Positions 11,571 to 22,689 of a stretch of DNA of 64,000 nt are shown one piece after another (the first letter of the stretch is position 1; each line of letters starts with the position of its first letter). The position numbers and the translations under genes were made by a program. This DNA is from Erythroxylum novogranatense (lineage: Eukaryota; Streptophyta; Magnoliopsida; Malpighiales; Erythroxylaceae). The notes beneath the pieces were generated by a model. The model ran no database searches. It was not told the origin of the DNA and saw nothing but the letters and a program-made list of their open reading frames with translations. The DNA lies in assembly GCA_029891385.1 (NCBI GenBank), contig JAIWQS010000149.1:1-64000 (forward strand), read 5' to 3'.

Positions 11571-12268
11571 ACAAAGTCGACTTATGTGGGTCAATAAGTC
11601 GACCTATGATATACACAACCTTTGGGAATGAAGAAATTTTAGGATAAGTCGACTTATGGAGGTAAACAAGTCGACTTATGTCTACACGGATTCTTATGCT
11701 ATTTCAAGTGTGTGGTGCTTCTTATGACTTTCTGATATTTGTATTAATTGTTGGATTGTTATGTTATGACTCTGCATTTTCTTTGTGTTTGCTTATAGTC
11801 GAATATAAGTTATCTGGGTCTTATTCAAAAATTCTCTTTTTCCTAAAATCTCCGAAAACATATTCTCTTCTACTTTTGAGATTTATTCATGATGATGTTT
11901 CTCCACCATGATGATTTTTGTATATAGCCAAGACCAACATTTCATATCATTTGTATTTGCTTGCTACTTGAGACTATTTGTATTTGATGGCTTGTTTCTC
12001 TATTTAATGTGATTGCCATATTTCATCTATTGTTGGTTTGTATTAGTTGTTTTGATTATGACAAAAGGGGGAAAAATGAAATTGGATATTCATTAGTTAT
12101 TTGATTAAGGGGAGTTTGTTAAAATTTTAATTGATTTTCAAGGTTATTAAAATTCAATGATTTATATGATTGAGGGAGATTTCTAACCAAAATGACAAGG
12201 TATAAAACCTTGATCAATGTTTCTTTGTTTTCATTTCTTAAACAATTTCTAAGTATTTTGTCATTATC
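11571..12268 (+). other. Element B non-coding 3' region after the pol deletion
   Basis: Four AAGTCGACTTA words lie at about 11574-11680, exactly where pol is missing. From 11700 to 12268 is AT-rich DNA with 'GACAAAAGGGGG' near 12060, similar to the stretch before the polypurine tract in SIRE elements. No supported gene. Confidence 0.55.
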
Positions 12269-12280
12269 AAAAAGGGAGAT
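12269..12280 (+). other. Polypurine tract of element B
   Basis: AAAAAGGGAGAT directly before TGTTGGACCAATGG, the 3' LTR start. Confidence 0.8.
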
Positions 12281-12938
12281 TGTTGGACCAATGGTGGTTG
12301 ACAAATTAATTCCACTTATGTTTTGATAATAATAAAATGTATAAATTGGTTAAGAAATTGTTTAAGGTATTTTGGGATTGATATTCAATGAAAGAATTGT
12401 ACAAATCAAGATGGGCAAGTGTTTAATCATTGAAGAATCAAGATGGAAGTTTCCTATAAGTGAAAGAGGCTTAAATAATGAAGATTATAGAAGATTTGAG
12501 TGGATATTACCGTTGAAGCTTACATAAGTCGACTAGAACATAATATGTCAACTAATATATGAAGATATGTCAACACAAGTCGACTAACAACATACAAGTC
12601 GACTTATTGTGGACCACAAGTCGACTTACACATCACAAGTCGACTTATAAAAGAGCGGAGATGCAAGTTTATATAAAATGTTGTCACAAGTTGACTTATA
12701 CAACTCGACAAGTCGACTTATGGTCACAAGTCGACTTATACAACTCGACAAGTCGACTTATCGTCAACAAATAAATTCCAGCGGTCAATTAGCCAAAATG
12801 GAAGGGAGATTGTCAAGAACGATCATAACAATCATGCAACGGCTATATGGGTTCCCAATGACTATATTTCTTCTTATATAAAGGGTGGATGATTGATGAA
12901 GAGTACACACAAGTTCTAGAAGCCAAAATACTCTTATC
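12281..12938 (+). repeat. 3' LTR of element B, left part
   Basis: Starts TGTTGGACC and runs to the TTATC duplication at 12934-12938 made by insertion of C. The word array (12520-12770) and a TATA box (12875-12884) are both included. Confidence 0.85.
12520..12770. repeat. AAGTCGACTTAT word array upstream of B's TATA box
   Basis: About ten copies of (AC)AAGTCGACTTAT, some with a C-to-T change (AAGTTGACTTAT). Local period is variable, with one clear 46-bp duplication (near 12685 and 12731). The array ends about 105 bp upstream of TATATAAAGG at 12875. Confidence 0.85.
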
Positions 12939-13466
12939 TGAAGTGAATCACAAGTTAATACAACACTTAGAAAACAATAATAGAATGCACGAGAAGGGGG
13001 TTGAATGTGTATTCCCTCTTTATAAGTCTTTTCGAATTACTTGTTAGGAATAAAAATCTTTCTGAATTTTTATTTATTCCGATTGATCAAACTTCTCAAT
13101 ACTATGTATATGAGCGATAAGTAATGATAACATTTGAAACTAAAAGCGAGATAGAGAGTAAGAGCGGTGAACACGCAGATTTATCTGGTTCACCCCAAAC
13201 CGTGGGCTATGTCCGATCCTCGAGTTTCTTATGAGATTTCACTATCTCTTCAATCGTTATAAGTATTCTTTCACGAGCCTCTTCAGGTCTCTACAACTAG
13301 TATTCTTTCACACTTAGCCTATACAGGCTATCTGTACATCTTTTTCTTTTCAGAAAAATATTTGAACACTTTGTTACACTAAGATAGCACTCAGCTAGTT
13401 TGCACTTAATCGCTTTTCACTTTGTGTAATTTTCTAAAATCAACGACTTTTTCGCCGACTTGACTT

Positions 13467-13476
13467 GAATTTATAG
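13467..13476 (-). promoter_or_regulatory. TATA box of C's LTR
   Basis: Minus strand reads CTATAAATTC; the counterpart in the 5' LTR is at 22056-22065. The minisatellite lies about 100 bp upstream in element orientation. Confidence 0.5.
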
Positions 13477-13569
13477 CCTTCTCTCAAGCTGCTTCTTGAT
13501 TCTTGAATCTTGAATCTTTAATCTTTAAAGAAACGGTTAATCAGTTGAGTTCTGTAACTAACTCGAACT

Positions 13570-14006
13570 AACTCTTGCGTCTGTTTCTTTACTGCGTCTG
13601 CATCTGCTTCATATTTGAGTCTGCTTTGCTTTTGCGTCTGCGTCTGCTTTGCATTTGCGCGTTTGCGTCTGCGTCTGCGTTTGCATCTGCGTTTGCTTTA
13701 CATTTGCGTCTGCGTCTGCTTTGTATTTGCGTCTGCGTCTGCTTTGCATTTGCATCTGCGTCTGCTTTGCATTTACGTCTGTGTCTACTTTGCTTTTGCC
13801 CGTCTGCGTCTGCTTTGTATTTGCGTCTGTGTCTGCTTTGCATTTGCATCTGCGTCTGCTTTGCATTTTCATCTGCGTCTGCTTCGTATTTGCGTCTGCG
13901 TCTGCTTTGCATTTGCGTCTGAGTCTACTTTGCATTTGCGTCTGTGTTTGCTTTGCTTTTGCGCGTCTGCATCTGCTTTGCATTTGCGTCTGCGTCTGCT
14001 TTGTTT
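13570..14006. repeat. CGTCTG minisatellite in C's 3' LTR
   Basis: About 17-18 imperfect copies of a 23-bp unit made of CTTTGCATTTG followed by two CGTCTG words. Both strands stay open over long stretches because the unit lacks stop codons; these are not genes. Confidence 0.9.
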
Positions 14007-14078
14007 TTCTTGTATATGATCTCTCTTTGTTTGTTATACATCAAAATCATTTTTATGTAAAGTCATTTTGACTTAACA

Positions 14079-14090
14079 ATCTCCCCTTTT
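14079..14090 (-). other. Polypurine tract of element C
   Basis: Minus strand AAAAGGGGAGAT directly before the TGTTAAGTC start of the 3' LTR. Confidence 0.8.
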
Positions 14091-14099
14091 GAATATAAC

Positions 14100-16570
14100 A
14101 AATTACATACAAGAAAAGAAAAGCAGAACAAAGTAAATTTGATTTTGCAAAGTAGAAAAAAAACTTATCTTCTTCCTTTCTTATTGTTGTGGTCACACCT
14201 TTTTGTCGAACATCCTCTCCTTTTTGTTGATTATCTTCTTTCCTGCTCTCCCTATTTGTTATAATAAAAAATGATTAACGATTACGGCTCTTGTTGATTC
14301 TCGCTATCATCTTTCTCAGATCATTCACCGTCTCCTTCATGTCGTTGAGTTCACCACGTAATCTGCTAACTTCATCGGTGGATCAACCGACGAAGAGGTT
14401 TATCAACTTCTGCGATGGAGGCGAAAGGAATTGAGTAGTGTAAGCATCGAGAGGATGGGATGTAGTCTTCATTGATCTCGAGGTAGGTGGGCGAATGAAT
14501 GTTTCAACTTCAGGAAGATCTAAATCAAAAGGAGCAGGCAGCATCAGCAACTGTCTTCCTTTCATGGGTAGAGCTTGTGCTTCAATAGATAGTGTGTTAG
14601 ACAAAGGGCTAATACGAAGAACTATCTGAACGAGGAACTCAGTAAATGTTCCTGAGTTCTATCTAAACGAGGAACTCAGTAAACGAGGAACTATTAGTAT
14701 GGCTGCAACTCGCTTTATCTGACTTCTATGCAGCGCAGCATGCTTCATCAATTTTCGCACCTCTTCTCGCAATTTGATCTCAGACGGATCATCAACGGCA
14801 TCATCTTGAGGATATAATTTTGATTTCCCCTAGTAAAATCTTTTGGGAATCTTGGTGTATATCTGGTGCAACCATTATCTCTGTATTTTTAGTGATTGGG
14901 AAAATAGTACACGGATGATGAGGACGTTTTGTAGGATATGGCATAGTAGCAAAGAAATCCCAAAGTATCATAGAAGATCTTTTCGTCTTCTTTGAGTAAC
15001 TCCCATGTGTTATGATTAATCACCATAGGTTGTACCACGCCTACTATCTTCTTTCTTGATTGAACACCGATTGCAATAGTAGTCTTACGTACGTAACTAC
15101 TTCACCATTTTGATCTTCAACTTGTTTCCTCGAAAACTTGTGGTAGTTGTATACCATTAGACACAGTTTATCATCCTTGAACTGACATCGCTGTTGCTTC
15201 TTGATGTGCTTCATTAGGATTCATCGAGCAGGGCTTTCATCTATGGCTCCTCTGTTGAGCAAGGTGTTTCTGACCGTGCTTTCTTTAGTTGGTTCTTCTT
15301 TTGTTGAACAATAGAGGTATCTGAGCGTAAACCGCTTTCGACTTCATTTCTACTTGAATAGTATCAATAGTTTCTTTCGTTGACTAACGTCCTCGGAGAT
15401 TGAAATGATCTTCTTCGACTAACCTTCTTAGTCTTTTCTCTGCTTGATTAGTTTCTTGATTTCTTCGTTGGAGATTTTCTTTTCTCGATGTTGCTTTTCT
15501 CTTCCTCTCGGTCTCTTTGGATTTTCGGCGTATCTTCTTCCGAATAGAGACTAAGGATCTTGTGGCTCTGGGTGCACAAGATTTAGAAGTTTCTTCTTGA
15601 CTCGTTCTCGCAATCTTTTCTTCCTGTTGCCTCGAGTCCTAATTCTTAGTGATCTCTTTGCTTTCTTCACAACTTCGTTCAAAAGACTTTCTCCTTGTCT
15701 CTTTGGCGCACTTTGTTTTGAACTCGAGATTGGCTTTCTTTGAAAGAGGACTCGCCTTTTTCATGAGAGGTCTACTAGCACTCTCCTTAGTTCGTGAGAG
15801 GTGATTTGATACTTATTGAGCTGAGAACTTGAGATGATTCTTCTTCAATACACTCCCCTCGGTTCTTGACTTCCTTGAAGAGTCGGCTTGGTCTTTGTCT
15901 CGTGTTCGACCCATTCGCCGTATCGTGTGTGCATCGATCTTGCTCTTCACAGAAGCAGTTTGTCTCGATCTGAGTAGTGCGAGCGAATACTAGATTCATA
16001 AAATCCTCGTCAAAATCATACCATAAGGATAGCGGTAGTTTCCTTTAACCCATAACCATATAGTGAAAGATTAAGAAGGGTAAATCTATGGGATTTGATT
16101 CGGAAGGTAGAACAGACATTGTTCATCGAGTGGTCACTAAATGTCTTGAACCGACTCTGGGTAGAATGCAATTAAACAAAATTGCGTGAAGCACCTAGCC
16201 TTGAATCAAATTTGATGTCTTCCTCTCCTTGAGTTATTTTTACCGTATAGTTGCCTCTTGATATCTTCTTCTTTCATTCGATTGAGGTCATCCATCCGCC
16301 TTGGTAGACAATTTCTCACCAACTGATGGACATCGGTCACCTTCTTTATCAAATCCTTTGTGACAAGACAGATATTCTCTACAGAGGATACAATAGTGTT
16401 ATCTATCGACGGCGTTCTTCGAACTCATATACTTCATTCATTATAGACGGTTCTTGTATCTGAAAGAAGTTCTTCCAACCAGCTCTTATGATTTCTGGTT
16501 CTACATCCATGCCGTCTCTTCTTAGTGATTCAAAGTCCACAAGTCTTCCATAAACCATGGCTGCTTCCAT
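14100..16570 (-). pseudogene. Element C third ORF (env-like / plant transposon domain), decayed
   Basis: The minus strand opens at ATG 16568-16570 with MEAAMVYGRLVDFESLRRDG and continues with AGWKNFF and MNEVYEFE, then hits a stop near 16410 through a frameshift. This resembles the N-terminal domain of the extra ORF that SIRE elements carry between RNase H and the 3' LTR. Later pieces (15787-15999 and 14383-14604) are Ser/Pro-rich and not recognisable. The function of this ORF is debated; envelope-like is only a label. Confidence 0.55.
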
Positions 16571-16929
16571 TGTATAGAGTGAAAAATATCTTTTGGAGAA
16601 CTTTTTGAGCGAAATGTTTTTGAGAGAATTGGTAAAGCAGAAATGAATCGACAGGAGATGATGAAAAGACCGCTATAATTTCATCTTTAGTCTACATATA
16701 GGGTTATGGTCAAATTGGGTTCTAGAATTATTAAGAACCTCGAGATTATCGATTTTTCCTCCAAAATCTTTCTTGTGAGAGAAGTTACGGTTGTAACTCA
16801 ATGTAACTAACGCCGTTAGTTTCCACGTTACTTTAGCTTTGTTGCTCATTTAACATCACCATGTTAAGATTAAGTCTTATCTTCTCGAAACCGTTCTTCA
16901 CTTAGTGGTTTAGTGAAGATGTCGCCTTG

Positions 16930-17615
16930 AAGTTACATTTCAACAAGCTGTAGAAGCACCACTTTCCTCGAACATAATCTCTCGAGGAAATGATGTTTGA
17001 CTTCTATATGCTTCACTACGGAATGCTGAATTGGATTCTTTGATAGATTTATTACCGCTGGTGTTGTCGCAATAAATTGGAATCTCCTCTCTTTAAGCTG
17101 AATAGTCTTGGTGATACTTGATCCCGGCGTACGTGAGTAGCAACTCATGCGGAACATATATATACCTTCAACGGTTGATAGAGCAATTGAGCTTTGTCTC
17201 TTGCTTGACCGGAGAATAGATTTCCTTCGAGAAAATGACATCCTCCACTTGTGCTTTTTCTTTCAATTTTGTCTCTGGCATAGTCCACATCGCAATATCC
17301 AATTAACCTGAAATCTTTACCTTTCTCAAACATTAAAAAAAGATCAGTAGTACCTGCGAGATATCTCAAAATTCTTTTAACAGCAATAAAATGAGACTCT
17401 CTAGGATCGGCTTGAAATCTTACACACAAGTATACACTGAACAAAACATCAGGTCCACTTGTTGTAAGATACAGTAAAGAGCCGATCATCCCTCTATATA
17501 GGGTTTGATCCACCTTCTTACCAAGTTCGTCTTTCGACAAAAGGTTTGAAGGATGCATCGGAGTTGCCATAGGCTTCACATTATTCATATCAAACTTATT
17601 CAACAACTCTTTCAC
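16930..17615 (-). pseudogene. Element C RNase H and end of RT
   Basis: The frame 17145-17615 has MGSLLYLTTSGPDVLFSVYL-like wording near residues 43-60 and RYLAGTTDLFL, the copia RT-to-RNase H connection, then IGYCDVDYARDKIERKSTSG with the RNase H catalytic region. The next frame (16933-17241) carries KNPIQHSVVKHIEVKHHF, the RNase H end. A frameshift near 17180-17240 separates them. Confidence 0.8.
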
Positions 17616-17651
17616 ATACTTTTATTGATGATTGAAGATCTTCTCTTCGGT

Positions 17652-18319
17652 CTACTTAACTTGCAATCCAAGAAAGAACTTTAACTCGCCCATCATACTC
17701 ATTTCAAATTCTTTCTTCATTAAGCTCTCAAACTTTAAACACAGCTCTTTTGAAGTAGCACCAAAAATGATATCATCAACGTAGATCTGTACTAAGATAA
17801 AATCATTTTGAAAACTCTTCCTAAAGAGCGTCTTATCAACTTGACCTCTACTGAAACCATTCTCTATTAGGAAGGTACTCAGACGATCATACCAAGCTCT
17901 AGGAGCTTGCTTGAACAAATATAAGGCTTTGTGAAGTCTATAGACATAGTCTGGTTTTTAACATCTTCAAAGCCGGTGGTTGTTTCACATACACCTCTTC
18001 ATCTATAAAACCATTCGAAATGCACTCTTAACATCCATCCAAACAACTTTATATCATGACAGATCGCATATGCTAACAAAATCCTTATAGCTTCAAGTCT
18101 CGCCTTTGGAGCATATGTTTCATTGTAGTCTATTCCTTCTTGCTGATTATAGCCTTGTGCTACTAATCTAGCCTTATTACGACTCACTCTACCTGATTCG
18201 TCTAACTTATTCTTGAAAACCCATCTGGTTCTAATAATGGATTTCTTAAAAGGTTTTGGGACTAAGGACCAGACGTTATTTCTAGTAAATTGATTCAGCT
18301 CCTCTTGCATGGCTAACAC
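17652..18319 (-). pseudogene. Element C reverse transcriptase
   Basis: Two adjacent open stretches: 17999-18319 ([31 protein letters not shown]) and 17652-17918 (KQAPRAWYDRLS, then the catalytic QIYVDDIIFG with Tyr-Val-Asp-Asp intact). The catalytic motif is preserved but the two halves are in different frames and the interval 17919-17998 is damaged. RT copies element RNA to DNA inside the particle. Confidence 0.85.
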
Positions 18320-18554
18320 CCAAGCTTCGTCTTGAAGAGCTTCCTCAACCTTCTTAGGCTCTACTTCAGAGATAAAGGCTACATTAGCTTCTCTTCTGAA
18401 TCTGGACCTTGTCCTAACTCCTTACGAGGTGTCACCAGATAACTAGTTCTTCGGATGAGAACTTTATATCTCCAATTTCGTCTTGGTTCTATAGTTTTGG
18501 AATATCTTCAATCTTGTTCTCATGAGTGTCCGCGAGGAGTTTACGAGGTATCAT

Positions 18555-18854
18555 CTAAGTTCTTTGAAGGAACTTCATTCTCCATGTCATCTTCCTTATG
18601 GGTTGAGAACTATCATCAAACTTGACATGGATCGTCTCTTCAACGGTCTTTGAAGTCAAGTTGTAAACTCGAAATGCTTTAGGCGATAATGAGTAGCCTA
18701 GGAAGATTCTGGATAGGTCTTGAATCAATTTATCCAACATCTCTTTAGTATTGAGAATGGAACATTTGCACCCAAATGGATGAAAGTAAGATATGCTTGG
18801 TCTTCTTCCATTCCGTAACTCGTAAGTGAGTCTTCTTGACATAGGTCGCAACAT
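18555..18854 (-). pseudogene. Element C integrase C-terminal (SH3-like) segment
   Basis: Open stretch with YELRNGRRPSISYFHPFGCK and FLGYSLSPKAFRVYN, the copia segment after the integrase core. Confidence 0.75.
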
Positions 18855-18861
18855 GATCCTA

Positions 18862-19340
18862 TTACGAATATAGCATCTTTGTATTCTGACTTACGCTTGA
18901 AATACTTAGGAAGATTCGTCTCACATAGCATTGTCCTTGCCATCTCTTGAATCGTCCTATTCTTTCTTTCAACAACTCCATTTTGTTGTGGAGTTCTAGG
19001 GGTTGAGAGTTGTGGGAAATTCCATTCTCCTTACAAAGATACTCTAAACTTCTCATTTTCAAATTCTCCACCATGGTCACTCGATCTTGGCTATGGACAT
19101 TCTTTTTCATTTCAGAACTTTCGGATAAGATTCTAAAGCACTTAAAGAGTCATCTTTGTGTGATAAAATAATATCCAACAAAATCGAGTAAAGTCATCAA
19201 CAATAGCGAGTCCATATTTCTTTCTCGCTTAAGACTTAATGTCCTTGTAGGACCAAACAAATCCATATGTATGAGCTTCTAAAGGTCTTGATGAGGTTAC
19301 AAAACTTTTAGAAGAAAGAGGTTTTAACTTGTTTTCCTTT
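18862..19340 (-). pseudogene. Element C integrase core
   Basis: The minus strand has SLEYLCKENGISHN (about 18990-19040) and, in another frame, MARTMLCETNLPKYF (about 18900-18943). Both are SIRE integrase wording around the catalytic Glu region. The first Asp region lies in 19100-19340 but is frame-shifted. Confidence 0.65.
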
Positions 19341-19450
19341 CAAACAATTTTCACAGAAAAGTTCTTTGTCAAAACTTATTTTGGCAAACCTCTTACCAAA
19401 TCATGTTTTACCAATTTTGAAATATGTTTCAAAGAGACATGACCTAGCTT

Positions 19451-19651
19451 TTATGCCAGATTAGTCTTTCTTCTTGGAAGATAGAAAACATGAAATATTT
19501 TGTTTTGAAAATCTTCTAAATTGATTTTGTAAAGGTTGTTTCTTCTCTTGGCAGAGAAAAGTATAGACCCATCTTTGTTTCTCACTTCGCAAAGATTTTG
19601 ATTGAATGAAACTGTGAAACCAGAATCACACAATTGACTGACGCTAATCAA
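19451..19651 (-). pseudogene. Element C GAG-pre-integrase segment
   Basis: Begins MISVSQLCDSGFTVSFNQN, matching the segment between protease and integrase in SIRE elements ('LISISQLCD'). Open for 66 codons. Confidence 0.7.
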
Positions 19652-19789
19652 GTTATGCTTTAGACCATCAACAAGCAGTACATTATTTATGCATGCAAAG
19701 GAATCTTTACCTATTTCTCGATTCCAATAATTTTGCCCTCGCTGGTTGTCTCCGAAAGTTACTGATCCTCCTTCTTATCTTGAAGGTCT

Positions 19790-19860
19790 AGGAACATAGA
19801 CCTTCTTCCCGTCATGTCATGAGCATCCTTTGTCTAAATACCAATGGTGCTTGCCGTATT
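19790..19860 (-). pseudogene. Element C protease active-site segment
   Basis: Minus strand encodes HWYLDKGCS then a stop. Family members have Asp-Ser-Gly here; this copy has Asp-Lys-Gly. Confidence 0.6.
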
Positions 19861-19862
19861 TT

Positions 19863-20402
19863 CTAAGGAAAGATATCTGCAGGAGAAACTATTTTATTTC
19901 TTGGTACCCAAATTTTCTTGGGTCCTTTATGGTTAGTAGTATGCATATGATGTGATCTATGATGCATATTATTAGAATGTTGATGAATCATCCTATATCT
20001 TCCTTTTTGAATAACAGATTTTTTATGAGACTGAATCTTGTTTCCTTTAAACCCTAATCTAGTCTTATCACTCGGATGTCTACATTTTCCAAGCATCTCA
20101 TTCATTTTCTTTGTACTTTCTGTGAAAGTAGCTAAATCAGTTGATAAATTCTTAATCCTTAGTTTAAGTTGATTAATCTCTTTTGATCTGTCTACAATTT
20201 TCTTTTTATCTTCTAATTGTTTCTTTAAACAAACATTTTCTCTCTCTATTACCTCAGTATGTATAATATTTTCTACATACTTCTTCTTTAACAACTTGTA
20301 CTGTTTCATAATAGCGTGAGAATCTTCTAACAATTCTGAATAGGCATCATGTAAATTATCATAATCTGATTTTACCTCCTCATCACTATCTTCCTCGGCC
20401 AT
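19863..20402 (-). pseudogene. Element C gag C-terminal coiled-coil part
   Basis: 179 codons, the longest intact gag piece of C. Acidic start (EEDSDEEVKSDYDNLHDAY), a long heptad-rich Lys/Glu coiled coil (about residues 15-110), a His/Lys-rich tail, and 'GPKKIWVPRNK' near the end, the SIRE Gag signature. The next element toward the left is the protease, as expected. Confidence 0.8.
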
Positions 20403-20602
20403 TAGGCAAATGTTTGCATGTTACGATGACTCGAGCTGTATCGATTGGATGAATCTAGGTCCTCCCATGTTGCCATCATGCTTTTCTTGCCTTCTCTACT
20501 CTTCTTTGGTTTCTTCTTGAGAGTAGGACATTCAGACTTGTAGTGTCCAGGCTGGTTGTACTCGTATAGAAGACTTCTCTGGTTTAGCTTCATCTTTCCC
20601 AT
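20402..20602 (-). pseudogene. Element C gag zinc-knuckle segment, Cys lost
   Basis: LLYEYNQPGHYKSECP aligns with the CCHC knuckle, but the first Cys is Leu/Tyr and the second is Tyr. Only the His and last Cys remain, so zinc binding would fail. The changes fit C-to-T transitions at methylated cytosine. Confidence 0.65.
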
Positions 20603-21196
20603 TCTTTCTGAATGTCTGGTTCCCTCTGGGCTTTTTCTTCCACATGCGTCTTATCTTTCTGGAAATGAAAGATAATTCGTCATCTTCATCACTTGACTCT
20701 GATTCGGATTGGCTGGAGTTGTCATCCTTTGATTCTTCAATTTTCAATGCTTTTGATGACTTCCTCCTTCTCTGCGTCTTATGATTCTTTTGTTCGGCCT
20801 TCAGTGCTATTGACTTATCTCGTTTGGGCTTGTCTTCAGCGTTGAGTTCTACTTCATAAATCTTTAAGGATCCCAGCAACTCATCCATCTTTAACACGCT
20901 CAAGTCTTTGGCTTCAGACCTTGATAACTTTAGGTCTCCATCTCTTAGGAAGACTTCTTAGAATCTTTGAACAAGATCTTGATTGTTGTATGTCCTTCCA
21001 AGAGCTTTCAATCCATTGACAATTGTTTGAAATCTTCCAAACATTTGATCAATAGATTCTTCATCTTCCATCTGAAAAGTTCATATTGATGCACAAGAAT
21101 ACTTATCTTGGATTCTTTAACTTGGCTTGTGCCTTCGTGAGCAATAGACAATGTGTCCCACATCTCTTTGCAGTTGTCACAAGTGCACTTTGTCAT
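20532..21196 (-). pseudogene. Element C gag N-terminal part
   Basis: 21008-21196 includes WDTLSIAHEGTSQVKESKIS and ILVHQYELF, the UBN2 Gag domain of SIRE. 20532-20903 is the acidic/Ser-rich middle. Frames are offset from one another. Confidence 0.75.
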
Positions 21197-21508
21197 ACTC
21201 GTTCTGCTTAGGGCACATGTCAGAAAAATTTTGCCTTTGAATTTAAGCTGTATTCTTGCTTACGATCGGTAGTCCATCTATTAGTGGAATAGAATTGCCT
21301 TCTTCATCTGGTGTGTAAGGTCCGTTCTATAACGTCCCAAAGGTCAACATGAGTAGATTCGATGAATAACGCATCCTATCTTTCCAGAGTGATAGTCTTC
21401 TCAGTTAAATCTTTGGAGGTCTAGTGGTGAGGCTCCTTCAACGATGTATACATGTGACTCCGCCATTATCTTTAATCCACACTTGCCAAAGTGATTCTTG
21501 GATACCTT

Positions 21509-21519
21509 GCTCGATACCA
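21509..21519 (-). other. Primer-binding site of element C, altered
   Basis: Minus strand TGGTATCGAGC, two bases from the LTR. One base short of TGGTATCAGAGC: the A of CAG is missing, exactly as in element B. Confidence 0.65.
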
Positions 21520-21521
21520 AT

Positions 21522-22689
21522 TGAAGTGAATCACAAGTTAATACAAAGACTTAGAAAACAATAATAGAATGCACGAGAAGGGAGGGTTGAATTGTGTATT
21601 CCCTCTTTATAAGTCTTTTCGTAATTACTTGTTAGGAATAAAAATCTTTCTGAATTTTTATTTATTCCGATTGATCAAACTTCTCAATACTATGTATATG
21701 AGCAGAAGTAATGATAAAATTTGAAACTAAAAGCGAGATAGAGAGTAAGAGTGGTAGACGCGGATTTATCTGGTTCACCCTAAAAAGTGGGCTACGTCCG
21801 GTCCTCGAGTTTCTTACGAGATTTCACTATCTCTTCAATCGTTACAAGTATTCTTTAACGAGCCTCTTGAGTCTCTACAACTAGTATTCTTTCACACTTA
21901 GCCTCTGCAGCTATCATGCACCTTTTTCTTTTCAGAAAATATTTGAACACTTTATTCTGAAGATAGCACTTCGGCTAGTTTGCACTTAATCGCTTTTCAC
22001 TTTGTGTAATTTTCTAAAATCAACGACTTTTCAGTTTTCGACTTCGACTTGACTTGAATTTATAGCCTTCGCCTCTAACTCGCTTCTTGAATCTTGAATC
22101 TTGAATCTTGAATCTTTAATCTTTAAAAAGCGGTTAATCGGTTGAGTTACAGAATTCTTTCGAATCGACTCTTGCGTCTGCTTTTTTCTTTGCGTGCATC
22201 TGCTTCATATTTGCGTCTGCTTTGCTTTTGCGTCTGCGTGCGCTTTGCATTTAAGCGTGCTGCGTCGCTTTGCATTTGCATCTGCGTCGCTTTGCATTTA
22301 CGTCAGGTATCGCTTTGCATTTGCGTCTGCGTCGCTTTGCATTTGCGTCTGCGTCGCTTTGTATTTGCGTCTGCGTCGCTTTGCATTTTGCCTGCGTCGC
22401 TTTGTATTTGCGTCAGTATGCGCTTTGCTTTTGGCGTCTGCGTCTGCTTTGCATTTGCATCTGCGTCTGCTTTGCATTTGCGTCTGCGTCTGCTTTGTAT
22501 TTGCATCTGAGTCTGCTTTGCATTTGCGTCTGTGTCTGCTTTGCATTTGCGTCTGTGTCTGCTTTGCTTTTGCGCGTCTGCGTCTGCTTTGCATTTGCGT
22601 CTGCGTCTGCTTTGTTTTTCTTGTATATGATCTCTCTTTGTTTGTTATACATCAAAATCATTTTTATGTAAAGTCATTTTGACTTAACA
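21522..22689 (-). repeat. 5' LTR of element C
   Basis: 1168 bp, same ends as 12939-14078. The minisatellite portion is at 22170-22615. Confidence 0.9.
22170..22615. repeat. CGTCTG minisatellite in C's 5' LTR
   Basis: Same unit as 13570-14006, but between about 22240 and 22430 many units read GCGTCGC where the other copy reads GCGTCTGC, that is, the TG of CTG is lost repeatedly. Confidence 0.85.

Larger units (their letters stand above)
12939..14078 (-). repeat. 3' LTR of element C
   Basis: 1140 bp, TGAAGTGAATC...GACTTAACA on the plus strand. Matches 21522-22689. Contains the CGTCTG minisatellite and a TATA box (minus strand CTATAAATTC, 13467-13476). Confidence 0.9.
12939..22689 (-). mobile_element. 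Element C: SIRE-type copia retrotransposon, both LTRs present
   Basis: 9751 bp with 5-bp target duplication TTATC (12934-12938, 22690-22694). The empty site is visible at about 9334 in B's other LTR. Right to left: 5' LTR 21522-22689, altered primer site 21509-21519, gag, protease, integrase, RT, RNase H, a 2.8-kb third-ORF region, polypurine tract 14079-14090, 3' LTR 12939-14078. Domain order and the third ORF indicate the SIRE/Maximus lineage. All frames are broken. Confidence 0.9.

Noticed and set aside
12520..12770. CRISPR-like array of AAGTCGACTTAT repeats
   Set aside because: Spacing is irregular, the word is only 10-12 bp, and it sits in an LTR of plant nuclear DNA; spacers are not unique and no cas genes exist.
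13570..14071. Long open frames on both strands (up to about 140 codons)
   Set aside because: They are translations of the CGTCTG minisatellite, open in many frames because the unit has no stop codons. The same holds at 22142-22682.
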